Under the pieces are notes generated by a model. That model searched no databases. It was not told the DNA's origin and worked only from the letters and a program-made list of their open reading frames with translations. Below are positions 6,269-7,200 of a stretch of DNA of 7,200 bases, in pieces (the first letter of the stretch is position 1; each line of letters begins with the position of its first letter). The stretch is from Gemmatimonadota bacterium (GTDB lineage: Bacteria > Gemmatimonadota > Gemmatimonadetes > Gemmatimonadales > Gemmatimonadaceae). The stretch lies in assembly GCA_003222065.1 (NCBI GenBank), contig QHUV01000113.1, forward strand, positions 1 through 7,200, read 5' to 3'. The position numbers and the translations under genes are program-made.

Positions 6269-6303
6269 CATATGGCGTCATAAACTGTTGATGATGTCAT
6301 ATG
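6269..6303. repeat. Imperfect 13-bp inverted repeat, operator-like, upstream of the BMP cluster
   Basis: CATATGGCGTCAT (6269-6281) and ATGATGTCATATG (6291-6303) match as inverted arms at 11 of 13 positions around a 9-base spacer. The two mismatches would be G-U pairs in a plus-strand transcript but A-C mismatches in a minus-strand one. Its place in the AT-richer part of the intergenic region, ahead of the importer genes, suits a binding site for a dimeric regulator. No U-run follows, so a terminator is unlikely. Regulator identity is unknown. Confidence 0.5.
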
Positions 6304-6335
6304 TATGGCGCAATAACGTAGACACGATGCCAGCA

Positions 6336-7200
6336 TCACTCGAAATCGCCGACACCATCCGGTAAGATTAGATCGATGACCCGGTTGAGGTCTTCGGAGG
6401 AGTAAAACGATATTCGAACGGCACCCTTTGCGTCGCCTGCGAGATCGATCTGCACATCGGTCTGCAGGTACCGGCGCAATTGGTCCTCGAATCGGCGTGA
6501 GGCGGGATTGCCCTTCGACGTACCGGGCTGATGGGGCTTTCCGGTTTTAGGCTTAGAGTCCGACGGCGCCCGATTGGCGCGCGCCCGGTGCTCCGTCTGG
6601 CGAACACTGAGCCCATTAGTGATGGCCTCGTTGGCGAGGCGAACGGCATCCGCGCCGTCGAGGCCAGCCAAGGCCCGAGCGTGGCCGGCACTCAACTGAC
6701 CCGCTTCGAGCGCTTTCTGTACTGAATCAGGAAGCGTGAGAACCCGAAGAAGGTTGGTTATCGTGCTCCGATCCTTGCCTACAGCGTCGGCAACCTCTTG
6801 ATGAGTGAGTGAGAACTCGCCAAGAAGTCGCTGATAGCCCCGCGCCTCCTCGATAGCATTGAGGTCCGAGCGCTGAAGGTTTTCGACCAGTGCGACCACC
6901 AGAAGTGTTTGGTCGTCGAAGTCGCGCACGACGGCCGGCACGTCCTTCCATTGCAGGTTCGTCACGGCGCGCAGGCGTCGCTCCCCGGTTACGAGCTCGT
7001 ACGTCTCCCCTTTTTTGCGCACCGTAATTGGCTGCAACAACCCGTTGGCGCGGATGGACGCTTCAAGTTCTGCAAGCGCTGCTGGATCGAATTCGCGCCG
7101 AGGTTGGAAGGGATTCGGTTTTATGCGGGCAGTGGCGATTCGCTGAAGTTCAGATGCAGCGGAATTGGATGGCTGGCTTGTTCCGATCAGGGCCTCTAAT
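6336..7200 (-). CDS. parB: ParB chromosome-partitioning protein, 5' end outside window
   Basis: DNA-binding CTPase that loads at parS sites and organises the origin region for segregation by ParA and SMC. The frame is open from the window edge; 287 residues are visible and only a few N-terminal ones seem missing, because the first visible residues, LEALIGTS, match the usual start region (GRGLEALIG). In visible numbering: PNPFQPRREF at 28-37, GLLQPITVR at 53-61, the CTP-binding GERR motif at 72-75, ENLQR at 106-110, and the helix-turn-helix around LTHQEVADAVGKDRSTITNLLRVL at 131-154. A basic Pro/Ser/Lys linker precedes the C-terminal dimerisation domain, which ends in GDFE. A TTG at 7040 is internal, not the start. 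ParA would be expected just beyond the window. No parS-like 16-mer was found here. Confidence 0.96.
   Translation of the reverse strand, partial: LEALIGTSQPSNSAASELQRIATARIKPNPFQPRREFDPAALAELEASIRANGLLQPITVRKKGETYELVTGERRLRAVTNLQWKDVPAVVRDFDDQTLLVVALVENLQRSDLNAIEEARGYQRLLGEFSLTHQEVADAVGKDRSTITNLLRVLTLPDSVQKALEAGQLSAGHARALAGLDGADAVRLANEAITNGLSVRQTEHRARANRAPSDSKPKTGKPHQPGTSKGNPASRRFEDQLRRYLQTDVQIDLAGDAKGAVRISFYSSEDLNRVIDLILPDGVGDFE

Larger units (their letters stand above)
6211..6335. promoter_or_regulatory. Intergenic region between parB and the BMP cluster, likely promoter/operator
   Basis: This non-coding stretch lies downstream of parB and upstream of the first importer gene, both on the minus strand; if the BMP protein starts at 6165 the leader extends to 6166. 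Bases of about 6264-6320 are visibly richer in A and T than the surroundings, as expected for a promoter, but I could not fix a convincing -35/-10 pair. It contains two inverted repeats (6225-6241 and 6269-6303), and ATGGCG occurs three times in the same orientation (6228, 6272, 6305), spaced 44 and 33 bases. No T-run hairpin that would terminate parB transcription is seen. Confidence 0.5.

Noticed and set aside
6336..7040. ParB starting at the TTG at 7040.
   Set aside because: The frame continues upstream with conserved ParB sequence (PNPFQPRREF and the ALIG N-terminus) to the window edge, so 7040 is internal.

Overview
The window is a GC-rich stretch of a bacterial chromosome. It carries the 3' part of parB and, downstream on the same strand, most of an ABC importer of the BMP (basic membrane protein, PnrA/BmpA-like) class, a family that takes up purine and other nucleosides. 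The binding protein has a lipoprotein-type signal, which fits a diderm or other lipoprotein-bearing bacterium. The style (GC-rich codons, GTG starts, parB next to transport genes) is compatible with Gemmatimonadota or a neighbouring phylum, but nothing in the sequence proves the phylum. The presence of parB suggests a position not far from the replication origin.

Layout from right to left, the reading direction of most genes. parB occupies 7200-6336 (minus, 5' end cut off). An approximately 125-170 bp intergenic region follows, with two inverted repeats and an AT-richer core. Then come the BMP substrate-binding lipoprotein (6165-5143, possibly starting at 6210), a NIF3/YbgI-family dinuclear-metal protein (5132-4359) and the double-NBD ABC ATPase (4353-2908), separated by only 10 bp and 5 bp. 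The ATPase is followed not by the permeases but by an MFS transporter on the opposite strand (1662-2954, plus). The 3' end of this MFS gene overlaps the 3' end of the ATPase gene by 47 bp. After a 95 bp divergent gap the minus-strand series resumes with the first permease (1566-484, COG4603 type) and, overlapping it by ATGA, the second permease (487 to beyond base 1, COG1079 type).

Together the minus-strand genes supply a complete importer: the periplasmic or surface lipoprotein captures the ligand, two distinct permeases form the channel, and one ATPase polypeptide with two nucleotide-binding domains drives transport. Two things depart from the usual compact bmp-ATPase-permease-permease operon. 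A NIF3-like gene is inserted, same strand and tightly spaced, between binding protein and ATPase. An antisense MFS gene separates ATPase from permeases. The ATPase is visibly asymmetric: its degenerate motifs all fall in one of the two composite ATP sites. An octamer, CGTTAGGC/GCCTAACG, recurs through the window more often than base composition would predict, including as rare TTA-GGC codon pairs and as part of two stop codons.

No rRNA, tRNA, CRISPR array, insertion sequence or convincing intrinsic terminator was seen. No gene-free stretch exceeds 300 bases.
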